In this document: positions 15,781-22,479 of the stretch, piece after piece
Numbering within the stretch: position 1 is the stretch's first letter
Layout: every line of letters starts with the position of its first letter
NCBI RefSeq assembly: GCF_004348685.1
Contig: NZ_SMKO01000067.1
Span: forward strand, 1-44,702
Direction of reading: 5' to 3'
DNA: 44,702 bases
Origin: Nonomuraea deserti
GTDB taxonomy: Bacteria; Actinomycetota; Actinomycetes; Streptosporangiales; Streptosporangiaceae
Notes under the pieces: generated by a model
Told to the model about the DNA's origin: nothing
Database searches by the model: none
The model's input: the letters and a program-made list of their open reading frames with translations, nothing else
Program-made: the position numbers and the translations under genes

Positions 15781-15802
15781 GCGGCGGTTCTCCAACCGCC
15801 GC
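15781..15802. terminator. Hairpin terminator after thiolase
   Basis: GCGGCGGTT (15781-15789) pairs perfectly with AACCGCCGC (15794-15802) around CTCC. It lies in the convergent gap between the thiolase and PPOX genes. The remaining 110 bp of that gap shows nothing further. Confidence 0.7.
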
Positions 15803-15913
15803 ACGTGGCCGGGCGCCTCCAGGGGAAAGGCCGCTGACCGGATGACGGTGGCCCGCCGTGACGCGAGCCCCCGTCGCCCGGTCGCCGTGGCCGGCCGCTC
15901 GGGCCGTCGCCGC

Positions 15914-16321
15914 CTAGCCGTGGCGGTCGGGGCCGGCGTCAGTGGGGACGATGCGGAGGATGACGCGGCGTTCGCGGACCATGGCGTCGCGATAGCCGTC
16001 CCAGTCGGGGTGCTCGCCCGAGATGTCGCGGTAGTAGGCGATCAGGTGGTCCATGGCCTCGGGCAGCGAGACGACCTCGGCGGTGCCGTCCACCTGAATC
16101 CACTCGCCGTAGAAGCGGTCCGTGAAGGCGCACAGGGAGACGTTGGGCTCGCGGCGGGCGTTGTGCACCTTGGTCGCCGTCTCCCTGGTGCTGATGACGA
16201 CGTGGCCGTCCTGAACCCCGGCCAGCACCGGCGACATCTGCGGGCGCCCGTCGCGGTGCCTGGTGAGGAGGATGGCGTGATGGTGGCTGCGGAGGAAGGC
16301 GAGTGCCTTTTCGACGTCCAT
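15914..16321 (-). CDS. PPOX-fold F420/flavin-dependent enzyme
   Basis: The 135-residue split-barrel protein belongs to the pyridoxamine-phosphate-oxidase-like superfamily. FLRSHHHAILLTRHRDGRPQMSPVLAGVQDGHVVISTRETATKVHNARREPNVSLCAF is typical of the actinobacterial PPOX-class F420-dependent enzymes. The TRxxATKVHNARREPNVSL part binds the cofactor phosphate in relatives. It likely reduces or oxidises an unknown small molecule with F420 or FMN. The start is ATG 16321; GAGGGG directly abuts it, so the ribosome site is poorly placed and the start is a little uncertain. It is probably transcribed alone, since a hairpin terminator separates it from the upstream DUF4287 gene. Confidence 0.85.
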   Translation of the reverse strand: MDVEKALAFLRSHHHAILLTRHRDGRPQMSPVLAGVQDGHVVISTRETATKVHNARREPNVSLCAFTDRFYGEWIQVDGTAEVVSLPEAMDHLIAYYRDISGEHPDWDGYRDAMVRERRVILRIVPTDAGPDRHG

Positions 16322-16334
16322 CCCCTCATGATGG

Positions 16335-16361
16335 CGCGCCCGTGTTCAGCACACGGGCGCG
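16335..16361 (-). terminator. Perfect 11-bp stem hairpin after DUF4287 gene
   Basis: CGCGCCCGTGT (16335-16345) pairs with ACACGGGCGCG (16351-16361) around a TCAGC loop. It lies just downstream of the minus-strand DUF4287 gene and just upstream of the PPOX gene. Confidence 0.7.
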
Positions 16362-16374
16362 GGGATGGTAGGGC

Positions 16375-16608
16375 TTAGACAAAGCCCATGCGGTTACGGC
16401 GGTGCCGCTCGTGCTCGTGAACGATGGCGGCGGCGTAGCCGTGGGTCAGCCCGTGCTCGTCCGCGAGCCAGTTGGCCCGCTCGTCGCATCTGAGGAAGCT
16501 CGGGCCGTTGTCGATGGCTTGGAACCACTCTGGGAGTTCGCGTCCCGTTATGGACGGGACCCTTGCGATCAGCTTCGTCTGCGTCTCCGGTGAGTGGTTC
16601 AAGGACAT
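16375..16608 (-). CDS. DUF4287-like small protein
   Basis: A 77-residue soluble protein. The C-terminal WLADEHGLTHGYAAAIVHEHER strongly resembles the DUF4287 motif (W-L-x-x-x-x-G-L-x-H-G-x-A-x-A-I-V), a short helical domain of unknown function. ATG 16608 has GGAGG 5 nt upstream, so I chose it over a longer form starting at 16644. A stem-loop follows. No membrane segment or catalytic motif is seen. Confidence 0.7.
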   Translation of the reverse strand: MSLNHSPETQTKLIARVPSITGRELPEWFQAIDNGPSFLRCDERANWLADEHGLTHGYAAAIVHEHERHRRNRMGFV

Positions 16609-16722
16609 GGGCACCTCCGCGGATAAGGGTCCTTTCGTTGACACTGCAACACCATCGTGCGAATGGCAAGCCCTGAGTCAGGCATCATTCTGTGACGGCG
16701 GGTAGATTTTCGGTCGCACACA

Positions 16723-16755
16723 GAGAGGGCCCCGCCCGAACGGCGGAGCCCTCTC
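16723..16755 (-). terminator. Terminator after the BI-1-like gene
   Basis: GAGAGGGC (16723-16730) pairs with GCCCTCTC (16748-16755). An inner CCGCC/GGCGG stem surrounds a CGAAC loop, with one C-A mismatch between the two stems. It lies 20 bp downstream of the minus-strand stop. Confidence 0.75.
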
Positions 16756-16776
16756 GGATGACGCGGGGGTGAACGA

Positions 16777-17568
16777 TCAGTCGCTGCTGGAGAAGTAGCT
16801 GACGAACCGCAGCACCTCGAGGTAGATCCACACCAGGCTGAGCGTCAGCCCGAACACGCACTGCCAGGCGAACTTCTCCGGGGCGCCCTGCTTGACGCCC
16901 TGCTCGATCGCGTCGAAGTCGAGGAGCAGGAAGAAGCAGCCGATCAGGATCATGACGATGCTGAAGGCCCAGCCGATCGGGCTGTCGGTGCGCAGGCCGA
17001 GCCCGCCGTCGTTGAACAGGCCGACGAGCAGGTTGACGAGTAGCAGGCCGATGGCCGCGATGGCGGCGGCGATGCCGAACTTGACGAGCTTGGGCGTGAC
17101 GCGGACGATGCGCAACGAGTAGACGGTCAGCACCGCGCCGAACGCGAATGCCGTGCCCAGCACCGCTTGGAGCACGATGCCGCTGATGGCGCCCTCGAAC
17201 ACGGCGCTGATCTTGCCGAGGAAGATGCCCTCGAACACCGCGTAGCCCAGGATGAGCGCCGGGTTGGTGCTCATCGTGAACGAGGCGACCAAACCGATGA
17301 TCAGCGCGACGATGGCCGCGCCGATGGCGACCATGGGCGGGACGTTGAGTATCCATGCCGCGGCCGCGGCCAGGACGAGCACCCCGAGCGTGAGGAACCC
17401 GCGCACCACGACGTCATCGAGGGTCATGGTCCGGTATGCGGGCCTGGCCGGCGGGGCGTACGACGGGGCGTCGTACATGTTCTGCAACTGGTCGGGGGAC
17501 GGGGTCGGCCCGCCCCAGCCCGCGGCCTGCTGCCGCGACCTGCTGAATACGGGGTTCTTGCTCTCCAT
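16777..17568 (-). CDS. Bax inhibitor-1 / YccA family membrane protein
   Basis: The 263-residue protein has a soluble, Pro- and Gln-rich N-terminus (about 1-50) and then seven membrane helices typical of BI-1/TMBIM proteins. The C-terminal helix pair contains the family signature around LLLDFDAIEQGVKQGAPEKFAWQCVFGLTLSLVWIYLEVLRF. The two Asp in DFDAIE match the pH-sensing aspartates of bacterial BI-1 calcium-leak channels. By family it may conduct Ca2+ or protons or stabilise membranes; the role in actinobacteria is unclear. AGGAGG lies 6 nt before ATG 17568. A -35/-10 pair and a perfect 12-bp palindrome lie just upstream. It ends with a strong terminator, so it is monocistronic. Confidence 0.9.
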   Translation of the reverse strand: MESKNPVFSRSRQQAAGWGGPTPSPDQLQNMYDAPSYAPPARPAYRTMTLDDVVVRGFLTLGVLVLAAAAAWILNVPPMVAIGAAIVALIIGLVASFTMSTNPALILGYAVFEGIFLGKISAVFEGAISGIVLQAVLGTAFAFGAVLTVYSLRIVRVTPKLVKFGIAAAIAAIGLLLVNLLVGLFNDGGLGLRTDSPIGWAFSIVMILIGCFFLLLDFDAIEQGVKQGAPEKFAWQCVFGLTLSLVWIYLEVLRFVSYFSSSD

Positions 17569-17588
17569 CGCTGCCTCCTGTGACGCCG

Positions 17589-17619
17589 AGCCTACGGGGC
17601 CTGGCGGCACCTTGGTCAA
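17589..17619 (-). promoter_or_regulatory. Promoter of the BI-1-like gene
   Basis: On the minus strand TTGACC (17619-17614) and TAGGCT (17594-17589) are spaced by 19 bp. Both fit vegetative actinobacterial -35 and -10 boxes, although the spacer is slightly long. A leader of about 15 nt would result. Confidence 0.45.
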
Positions 17620-17631
17620 CTGACGCGTCAG
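17620..17631. promoter_or_regulatory. Perfect 12-bp palindrome (CTGACGCGTCAG)
   Basis: A perfect palindrome touches the upstream edge of the -35 box of the BI-1-like gene. Its position suits a regulator site; the protein is unknown. Confidence 0.35.
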
Positions 17632-18110
17632 ATCGATGTTCGTTCGGAACGTCGGCAGCGTTGACAACGAACGTGTCCGGCACCGAGTTCCCGAGGTCAG
17701 CCACGAGCTCGCGAGATCATCCCGGCCCGGCCGGCGGGAGCCTTGCCGCGGGGTCCGTGACAGAGCCCTTCCGGTGCGTGATGACCTTTTCCGCGGAGAA
17801 AAGGGCGAGCGGTTGTATTCCGTAGTCAACCATTCACACTAAGAAACTCCGGCGACCCCGGAAAGCAGAAGGCGGGCGGTTTGTCAATATGGCCGGGGCG
17901 GCCTGGAAAGTTTTCAGGGAGGCAATCGCGGACCCGAGCCGGCGGGCGGGATCGCCTGCCCCAGGACAGGGCCTCCACCAGCGATGGAGCGCCGGGAACG
18001 CGACAACTCCATAACAAATCGATATCGGCCGGGAAACACCCGAAGGGGCCCGTCCGACGATCGCGGTGAACCTCCAGGTCAGAGCCCTAAAGGCGGCGAA
18101 AGATGGCAGG
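17632..18110. other. Noncoding stretch between BI-1-like gene and tRNA
   Basis: No credible gene is seen on either strand: short open frames lack ribosome sites and recognisable proteins. The part nearest 17632 is upstream DNA of the BI-1-like gene. At 17941-17960 an 8-bp hairpin (GGCGGGCG / CGCCTGCC, one G-T pair, loop GGAT) could end transcripts coming from the tRNA side, though one pair is lost in minus-strand RNA. The rest holds nothing I can name. Confidence 0.5.
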
Positions 18111-18183
18111 TGCCCCCGGCGGGATTCGAACCCGCACGTCAACCCTTTTAAGGGGTTTGCCTCTGCCATTGGGCTACGGGGGC
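18111..18183 (-). tRNA. Class I tRNA with UAA anticodon (leucine-like, identity uncertain)
   Basis: The 73-nt cloverleaf is complete: acceptor GCCCCCG/CGGGGGC, a 3-bp D stem with loop CAATGGCAGA, anticodon stem AACCC/GGGTT, variable loop GACGT, T arm GCGGG-TTCGAAT-CCCGC and discriminator A73. The anticodon loop CTTAAAA gives anticodon UAA (18150-18148), which reads the leucine codon UUA. Canonical bacterial tRNA-Leu is class II with a long variable arm; this one has only five nucleotides there and so is class I. The D arm (3-bp stem, A14, GG, then AGA) and A73 are leucine-like. A36-A37-A38 matches the MiaA modification motif. CC but not CCA is encoded. It lies 49 bp after the deformylase-like gene. 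It may be charged with leucine or another amino acid, or be used outside translation. Confidence 0.85.
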
Positions 18184-18189
18184 GCCGCA

Positions 18190-18195
18190 ATCATA
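18190..18195 (-). promoter_or_regulatory. -10 box (TATGAT) of the tRNA gene
   Basis: TATGAT on the minus strand ends 6 nt before the first tRNA base (18183). The transcription start would therefore coincide with the mature 5' end. No convincing -35 box is seen at the normal distance. Confidence 0.5.
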
Positions 18196-18232
18196 CGAAA
18201 CGGACCATGCTTCCGAGGAGCACAACTTCGCA

Positions 18233-18760
18233 TCAGGCGTCACAAGTGTGATGACTGCGGTGAAGTGATAGTGCTCCCACCACTCTGTCCAAGAAGAGTA
18301 GACCGTCCAGATGGTCCAGTTGGTGCTGAATGCAACGGGCTTCCACGGCATCCGCCTCGATGGTGACCGGCTCGCCCGTGCCTGGCAAATGCCCATGTAC
18401 GGTGATGCGCGTCGCACGACGTACGTCGGCGGTGAGCCCGGGGACGGACACGCACCCCTCGCGCAGGTGGTTCCAGCGGGCGGCCGTCGCGAGCCGTGGA
18501 TTGGCCACGACGAGCTCTCCGGTGCACGACCGGCTCCTGGGGTGGCGCCCGGCGTCAAAGGCGATCAGCCGCCAGCTCAGGCCGATCTGGGGGGCTGCCA
18601 GGCCGGTCGTGGAGGGCTCGTGGCGCAGGGTGGCCAGCAGGTCGGCGGCGGCGGCCACGACCTCGGGGGCGGTCGGGTCCACCGGCTCGGCGGCGGTGGA
18701 CAGCAGCGGGTGCGGGGCGTCGATCACCTCGCGGGGCTTTCCGTCCGCCGGCCGGGTCAC
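18233..18760 (-). CDS. Peptide-deformylase-like protein lacking the catalytic Glu
   Basis: The 175-residue protein is plainly of the peptide deformylase (PDF) family. Motif 1 is TTGLAAPQIG (51-60), motif 2 is EGCVSVPG (101-108, metal ligand Cys103) and motif 3 is QHQLDHLDG. In active PDFs motif 3 is HExDH, and the Glu acts as general base when the formyl group is removed from nascent proteins. Here it is H146-Q147-L-D-H150: the metal ligands are kept and the Glu is Gln, encoded by CAA at 18322-18320. The first Gly of motif 1 is also Thr. The protein may bind formyl-Met or another N-blocked peptide without normal catalysis, or use a changed mechanism. GTG 18760 overlaps the ACT gene stop by 4 bp, indicating translational coupling. 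A conventional deformylase must exist elsewhere. Confidence 0.88.
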   Translation of the reverse strand: MTRPADGKPREVIDAPHPLLSTAAEPVDPTAPEVVAAAADLLATLRHEPSTTGLAAPQIGLSWRLIAFDAGRHPRSRSCTGELVVANPRLATAARWNHLREGCVSVPGLTADVRRATRITVHGHLPGTGEPVTIEADAVEARCIQHQLDHLDGLLFLDRVVGALSLHRSHHTCDA

Positions 18761-19269
18761 AACAGATCCGGTTCGACGGGTCGAAACGTTATCTCGGAGT
18801 CGAGTCCGGCGCCGACTGCGGCGAGCCTGCGCATGAGCGCCGCCACGTCCACCTCCTTCGGCAGCTCGACGTCGGCGATCAGCACGTAGAGCCGCCCGGT
18901 GAGCCGGGTGCTCATGCCGGTGATGTTGCCGCCGTCGGCCGCGAGCACGGCGCTGATGGCGGAGATGATGCCGGGCCTGTCGGGGCCGTGGACGGTCAGC
19001 ACGTAGCCGAGGCCGCCGCCGTCGTCGCAGAAGTGGCGGCGCGCCTCGATCGCCGAGGCGGTCACCACGAGGTCGGGTGCGCACAGGCGCTTGCTCAGCT
19101 CGGCCGCGTCCACCTCGCCCGACACGAGCAGCATCATCGCCACGTGGCCGCCGAGCAGCGTCATGGTCGAGTCCTGGATGTTCGCCCCGCAGTCGGCGAG
19201 CGAACCGGTGACTGCGGCGATCACGCCGGGCCGGTCCACTCCGAGCACGGTCACCGCTGAGAGCCCCAC
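18757..19269 (-). CDS. Tandem ACT-domain regulatory protein (GcvR-like)
   Basis: The 170-residue protein is two ACT domains. The first (about 1-80) begins AVTVLGVDRPGVIAAVTGSLADCGANIQDSTM. The second (about 88-165) begins VLTVHGPDRPGIISAISAVLAADGGNITGMSTRL. The DRPG(V/I)I turn is the usual amino-acid-binding loop of ACT domains, and the tandem layout matches the GcvR-like family. ACT proteins sense amino acids; without an enzymatic domain this one probably acts by binding a partner. GTG 19269 has AAGGGG 8 nt upstream. It is translationally coupled (4-bp overlap) to the deformylase-like gene, so the partner may be that protein. A hairpin terminator separates it from the NADH dehydrogenase upstream. 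Confidence 0.85.
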   Translation of the reverse strand: MGLSAVTVLGVDRPGVIAAVTGSLADCGANIQDSTMTLLGGHVAMMLLVSGEVDAAELSKRLCAPDLVVTASAIEARRHFCDDGGGLGYVLTVHGPDRPGIISAISAVLAADGGNITGMSTRLTGRLYVLIADVELPKEVDVAALMRRLAAVGAGLDSEITFRPVEPDLL

Positions 19270-19309
19270 CCGTGGTTCCCCTTCCGCTCATGCGACCAGG
19301 GGCGCCGCA

Positions 19310-19334
19310 CGCCCCGGCGAGGCTCACCGGGGCG
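19310..19334 (-). terminator. Hairpin terminator after NADH dehydrogenase gene
   Basis: CGCCCCGG (19310-19317) pairs with CCGGGGCG (19327-19334) around a 9-nt loop, just after the minus-strand stop at 19349. It isolates the ACT/deformylase-like transcript from ndh. Confidence 0.6.
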
Positions 19335-19348
19335 CTACCGTTCCCGGG

Positions 19349-20665
19349 CTAGCGGCGAGTCGTCGCCACCGCGGCCCTGAAGCCCTCTCGCGGGTGCTCC
19401 ATCTCACCCAGCGAGATCGTCTCCCGCTTGAAGAACAGGGCCAGGGTCCAGTCGACGACGACGCGGACCTTGCGGTTCAGCGTCGGCACCCGCGACAGAT
19501 GGTAAGTGCGGTGCATGAACCACGCAGGGAATCCGCGAAGCTTGACGCCATAGACGTTCGCGACGCCTTGGTGCAGGCCCAGCCCCGCCACCGATCCGAC
19601 ATACTTGTGGCGATATTGCGCCAGTTGCTGCCCGCGCAGATACCGCACGATGTTGTCGGCCAGCACCTTGGCCTGGCGCACGGCGTGCTGGGCGTTCGGC
19701 GCGCAGTACTGACCGGGGTTGGTCACGTCGGGCACCCCGGCCGCGTCGCCCGCCGCGAAGGCGCCTTCCGTGCCCGCGACGGTCAGCATGGCCGTGGCCT
19801 TGATCCTGCCGCGCTCGTCGAGCGGCAGGTCGCTGTCGTTGACCACCGTGCTGGGCTTGACGCCCGCCGTCCACACGAGGGTCTCGGCGTCGAACTCCCC
19901 GCCGTCGGAGAGCACCACGTGGCCGCCCTCGCACGACTCCAGACGGGTCTCGAGCCTGACGTCGATGCCGCGCTCGCGCAGCTGCTCCAGGGTCCACTTG
20001 CCCATCTCGGGCCCGACCTCGGGCAGCACCCGGTCGGTGGCCTCGACGAGCACCCAGCGCAGGTCCGACGGTTTGATGTTGCGGTAGTAGCGCGTCGAGT
20101 GCTTGGCCATGTCCTCCAGCTCGGCCAGCGCCTCAACGCCCGCGAAGCCCGCCCCGACCACGACGAACGTGAGCGCCCTCCGGCGCACCTCGGGGTCGTC
20201 CGCCGACTCGGCCACGTCGAGCAGGTGCAGCACGCGGTTGCGCAGCGCGATGGCCTCGCCCACGGTCTTGAACCCGATGCCGATGTCGGTCAGCCCGGGG
20301 ATGGGCAGCGTGCGGGAGATCGACCCGGCGGCCATGACGATCACGTCGTAGGCCACCTGCCGAGGCTCGCCCTCGGCGGGCTGGAAGGTGACGGTGCGCT
20401 CGGCGTGGTCGACCTTGGTGACCACGCCGTTGAGGATGTGCACCTTCGGCAGCACGCGACGCAGCGGCGCGACCATGTGCCGGGGGGAGAGGTTGCCTGC
20501 CGCCGCCTCGGGGAGGAACGGCTGGTAGGTCATGTAGGACTGGGGATCGATGATCGTGATGCGCGCCTCGCCGCCGCGCAGCTCCCGGTGGAGCTTGCGC
20601 TGCAGCCTGAGCGCTGTGTAGAGGCCGACGTATCCTCCGCCGACGATGAGAATGTGCTGGTTCAT
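19349..20665 (-). CDS. ndh: Type II NADH dehydrogenase
   Basis: The 438-residue monotopic flavoenzyme oxidises NADH and passes electrons to menaquinone without pumping protons. The N-terminal ILIVGGGYVGLYTALRL is the FAD dinucleotide fold and FVVVGAGFAGVEALAEL the NAD(H) one. The loop AFAAGDAAGVPD binds FAD. The C-terminal YHLSRVPTLNRKVRVVVDWTLALFFKR is the amphipathic membrane-docking region found in NDH-2. ATG 20665 fits the family start. A perfect Rex operator overlaps the probable -10 box upstream, so expression should rise when the NADH/NAD+ ratio is high. A terminator follows, so it is probably transcribed alone. Confidence 0.93.
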   Translation of the reverse strand: MNQHILIVGGGYVGLYTALRLQRKLHRELRGGEARITIIDPQSYMTYQPFLPEAAAGNLSPRHMVAPLRRVLPKVHILNGVVTKVDHAERTVTFQPAEGEPRQVAYDVIVMAAGSISRTLPIPGLTDIGIGFKTVGEAIALRNRVLHLLDVAESADDPEVRRRALTFVVVGAGFAGVEALAELEDMAKHSTRYYRNIKPSDLRWVLVEATDRVLPEVGPEMGKWTLEQLRERGIDVRLETRLESCEGGHVVLSDGGEFDAETLVWTAGVKPSTVVNDSDLPLDERGRIKATAMLTVAGTEGAFAAGDAAGVPDVTNPGQYCAPNAQHAVRQAKVLADNIVRYLRGQQLAQYRHKYVGSVAGLGLHQGVANVYGVKLRGFPAWFMHRTYHLSRVPTLNRKVRVVVDWTLALFFKRETISLGEMEHPREGFRAAVATTRR

Positions 20666-20690
20666 CCTGAGGCCACATCCCTCGTGGAGT

Positions 20691-20712
20691 GCTTGTGAAA
20701 GCATTCACAAGC
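20691..20712. promoter_or_regulatory. Rex operator (ROP) of ndh
   Basis: Perfect 9-bp arms GCTTGTGAA and TTCACAAGC flank AGCA. This contains the Rex consensus TGTGAA-N4-TTCACA exactly. It overlaps a minus-strand -10-like TAAGCT (20715-20710), 26 bp before the ndh start. In Streptomyces, Rex represses respiratory genes until NADH builds up. Confidence 0.85.
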
Positions 20713-20760
20713 TTACGCCAAGGAGGTCCGATGAAGCCATTCCTGGCATGGTGCGACGCG

Positions 20761-21555
20761 TCACACAGCCAGTGACCTGGCACGGGCGAAGAGATCGTCC
20801 AGCATCTGGGCGGTGACGCGGCCGGTGAACGTGTTCTGCTGGCTCGGGTGGTAGCAGCCGAGCAGCGTGACGGGCGCGCCGTCGTACGCGATCTCGACCT
20901 CCGCCCCGTGCCCGAACGGCGGCCTGCTGCGCGGCAGCGCGTAGCCCGCGTCCTTGAGCGCCGGCCACACCGCCTGCCAGGCGTAGCCGCCGAGCGCCAC
21001 CACCACGCGCACGTCCTGCGCGACCAGCGCCAGCTCCCGCGCCATCCACGGGAAGCACGCGCTCTTCTCCGCCGGCGTGGGCTTGTTCGCCGGCGGAGCG
21101 CAGCGCACCGGCGCCACCACCCGCGCGCCGATGAGCCGCTGCCCGTCGCCCGCGTGCGTGCTCGTCTCCTGCGCGGCCAGGCCGGTGCGGTACAGCGAGG
21201 CGAACAGCCAGTCGCCGCTGCGGTCGCCGGTGAAGATCCGGCCGGTCCTGTTGCCGCCATGGGCGGCCGGCGCGAGCCCCGCGATCAGGATCCGCGGATG
21301 CTCGTCACCCCAGCCGGGGACGGGACGGCCCCAGTACGTCTCGTCCGCGAACGCGCGCCGGCGCACCCTGGCGACCTCCTCGCGCCACTCCACCAGCCGG
21401 GGGCAGGCCCGGCAGACGGACTGCCTGGCCGTGAGCTCCGCGAGGGTGTCGCTCGTGGCGGCCAGGCGGCGCACGTCCGCGGGGTCGAGCGCGACGGGGG
21501 TGTCAGGGGTCGCCGGGTCGCCGGGCCATCCGGTGCCGGGAGGTACGAAGCTCAT
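20761..21555 (-). CDS. Family 5 uracil-DNA glycosylase (UdgB)
   Basis: The 264-residue DNA repair enzyme removes uracil and some other deaminated bases. RQSVCRACPRLVEWREE and VRCAPPANKPTPAEKSACFPWM carry the four Cys that bind a 4Fe-4S cluster in families 4 and 5. Motif A, GLAPAAHGGNRTGRIFTGDRSGDWL, has the GLAPAxHG form of family 5 (UdgB), which lacks the usual catalytic Asp/Asn. The second motif is HPSQQNTFTGRVT. The stop is 96 bp from the ndh start. The gene follows the HAAS membrane-protein gene by 18 bp on the same strand, so it is probably the third gene of a padR operon, although no functional link is apparent. Confidence 0.92.
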   Translation of the reverse strand: MSFVPPGTGWPGDPATPDTPVALDPADVRRLAATSDTLAELTARQSVCRACPRLVEWREEVARVRRRAFADETYWGRPVPGWGDEHPRILIAGLAPAAHGGNRTGRIFTGDRSGDWLFASLYRTGLAAQETSTHAGDGQRLIGARVVAPVRCAPPANKPTPAEKSACFPWMARELALVAQDVRVVVALGGYAWQAVWPALKDAGYALPRSRPPFGHGAEVEIAYDGAPVTLLGCYHPSQQNTFTGRVTAQMLDDLFARARSLAV

Positions 21556-21573
21556 GACACCGATGGTGCCCGA

Positions 21574-22479
21574 TCAGCGCGTCGCCTCGGGACTCGGCGT
21601 CGCCCCGGGCGTCGGTTCCCGGTCGGCGGCCGACGGGCTGGCGCTCGGCGCCGGATCGGCGCAGGAAGGCGACGGCGACGGCGGGCCCGTGCGGGAGAAG
21701 TTCTCCCTGGCCAGCGGCAACGGGTAGCGGTTGAGTATCGGCTCGCCGCACGACCGGTCGACCGTGTAGCCGTACCTCTCGGGGTCGGTGGTGAGCGGGT
21801 TGCCGTCCTGGTCGTAGAGGTAGACGTCGGTCAGCGGGGTGCCGTCCTTGGCGTACGGCTTGATGTTGTACACGCCGTCGGACGACGCGTTGCGCACCCA
21901 CGCGGGCTCGGCCATGTAGACCGAATCGGGGGCGGGCGACGGCGGCTGCGCGACCATCGTGGCGAACACCGCCACCCCCGCCACCGTGTTGGCGGCCACC
22001 GCGAGCAGCACCACCAGCCTGCCCCTGCGCCTCCTGCCGAACCACACCGAGGCGAGCACGCAGGCCACGGCCACGGCCCAGTCGGCGGCGGTCGCCGGAG
22101 CGAGCCCGCTGTCGCCGGCCATCGACACCAGGACCATGGCCAGCACGTAGCCGCGCAGCACCCACCACCCCGGCCGCAGCTCCGGCAGGAAGCCCACAAG
22201 GCTCCTGTAGGGCGTGTAGCCCATGAGGAAGGCATGCGCCCTCACCGCCTGCTCCCGCGGGCCGCGACGGCGCCCACGCCGGCGCTCAGGGCGCTCCCCG
22301 TAGGCGGCGGCCAGCTCGTCGGCATAGGCTGCGGGCGGCCCCAGCCGGTCTTCCAGCGGCAGACCGGACTCCGCGGCGATCTCGGCCAGGTGACCGTCGA
22401 GATCGTCGAGCAGTTCCTCCCGCTCCGGATGATCGGCCAGGGCATCGCGTACGGCCTGCGCGTATTCCTCTGGAGTCAT
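21574..22479 (-). CDS. HAAS-domain membrane protein
   Basis: The 301-residue protein starts with a HAAS-type domain (about 1-65: YAQAVRDALADHPEREELLDDLDGHLAEIAAESGLPLEDRLGPPAAYADEL), a short helical domain typically encoded beside PadR regulators. A basic stretch (RRRGRRRGPREQ) and three or four membrane helices (about 110-185) follow. The extracytoplasmic part ends in a long Pro/Ser/Ala-rich tail. The outer portion with VYNIKPYAKDGTPLTDVYLYDQDGNPL suggests a small beta domain. The function is unknown; HAAS proteins are thought to be controlled partners of the coupled PadR. Its ATG overlaps the padR stop in ATGA (22476-22479), giving translational coupling. Confidence 0.8.
   Translation of the reverse strand: MTPEEYAQAVRDALADHPEREELLDDLDGHLAEIAAESGLPLEDRLGPPAAYADELAAAYGERPERRRGRRRGPREQAVRAHAFLMGYTPYRSLVGFLPELRPGWWVLRGYVLAMVLVSMAGDSGLAPATAADWAVAVACVLASVWFGRRRRGRLVVLLAVAANTVAGVAVFATMVAQPPSPAPDSVYMAEPAWVRNASSDGVYNIKPYAKDGTPLTDVYLYDQDGNPLTTDPERYGYTVDRSCGEPILNRYPLPLARENFSRTGPPSPSPSCADPAPSASPSAADREPTPGATPSPEATR

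Noticed and set aside
17580..18069. Short plus-strand open frames between the BI-1-like gene and the tRNA
   Set aside because: They have no ribosome sites, biased compositions and no recognisable proteins, and some run into promoter DNA of the BI-1-like gene.
18111..18183. Reading the tRNA on the plus strand or as tRNA-Lys (UUU)
   Set aside because: The T arm and D arm consensus are only on the minus strand, and the 7-nt loop CTTAAAA is fixed by a 5-bp stem. The anticodon is UAA, not UUU.
18111..18183. The tRNA as an attachment site of an integrated element
   Set aside because: No integrase, excisionase or duplicated tRNA 3' end was seen in the flanks.
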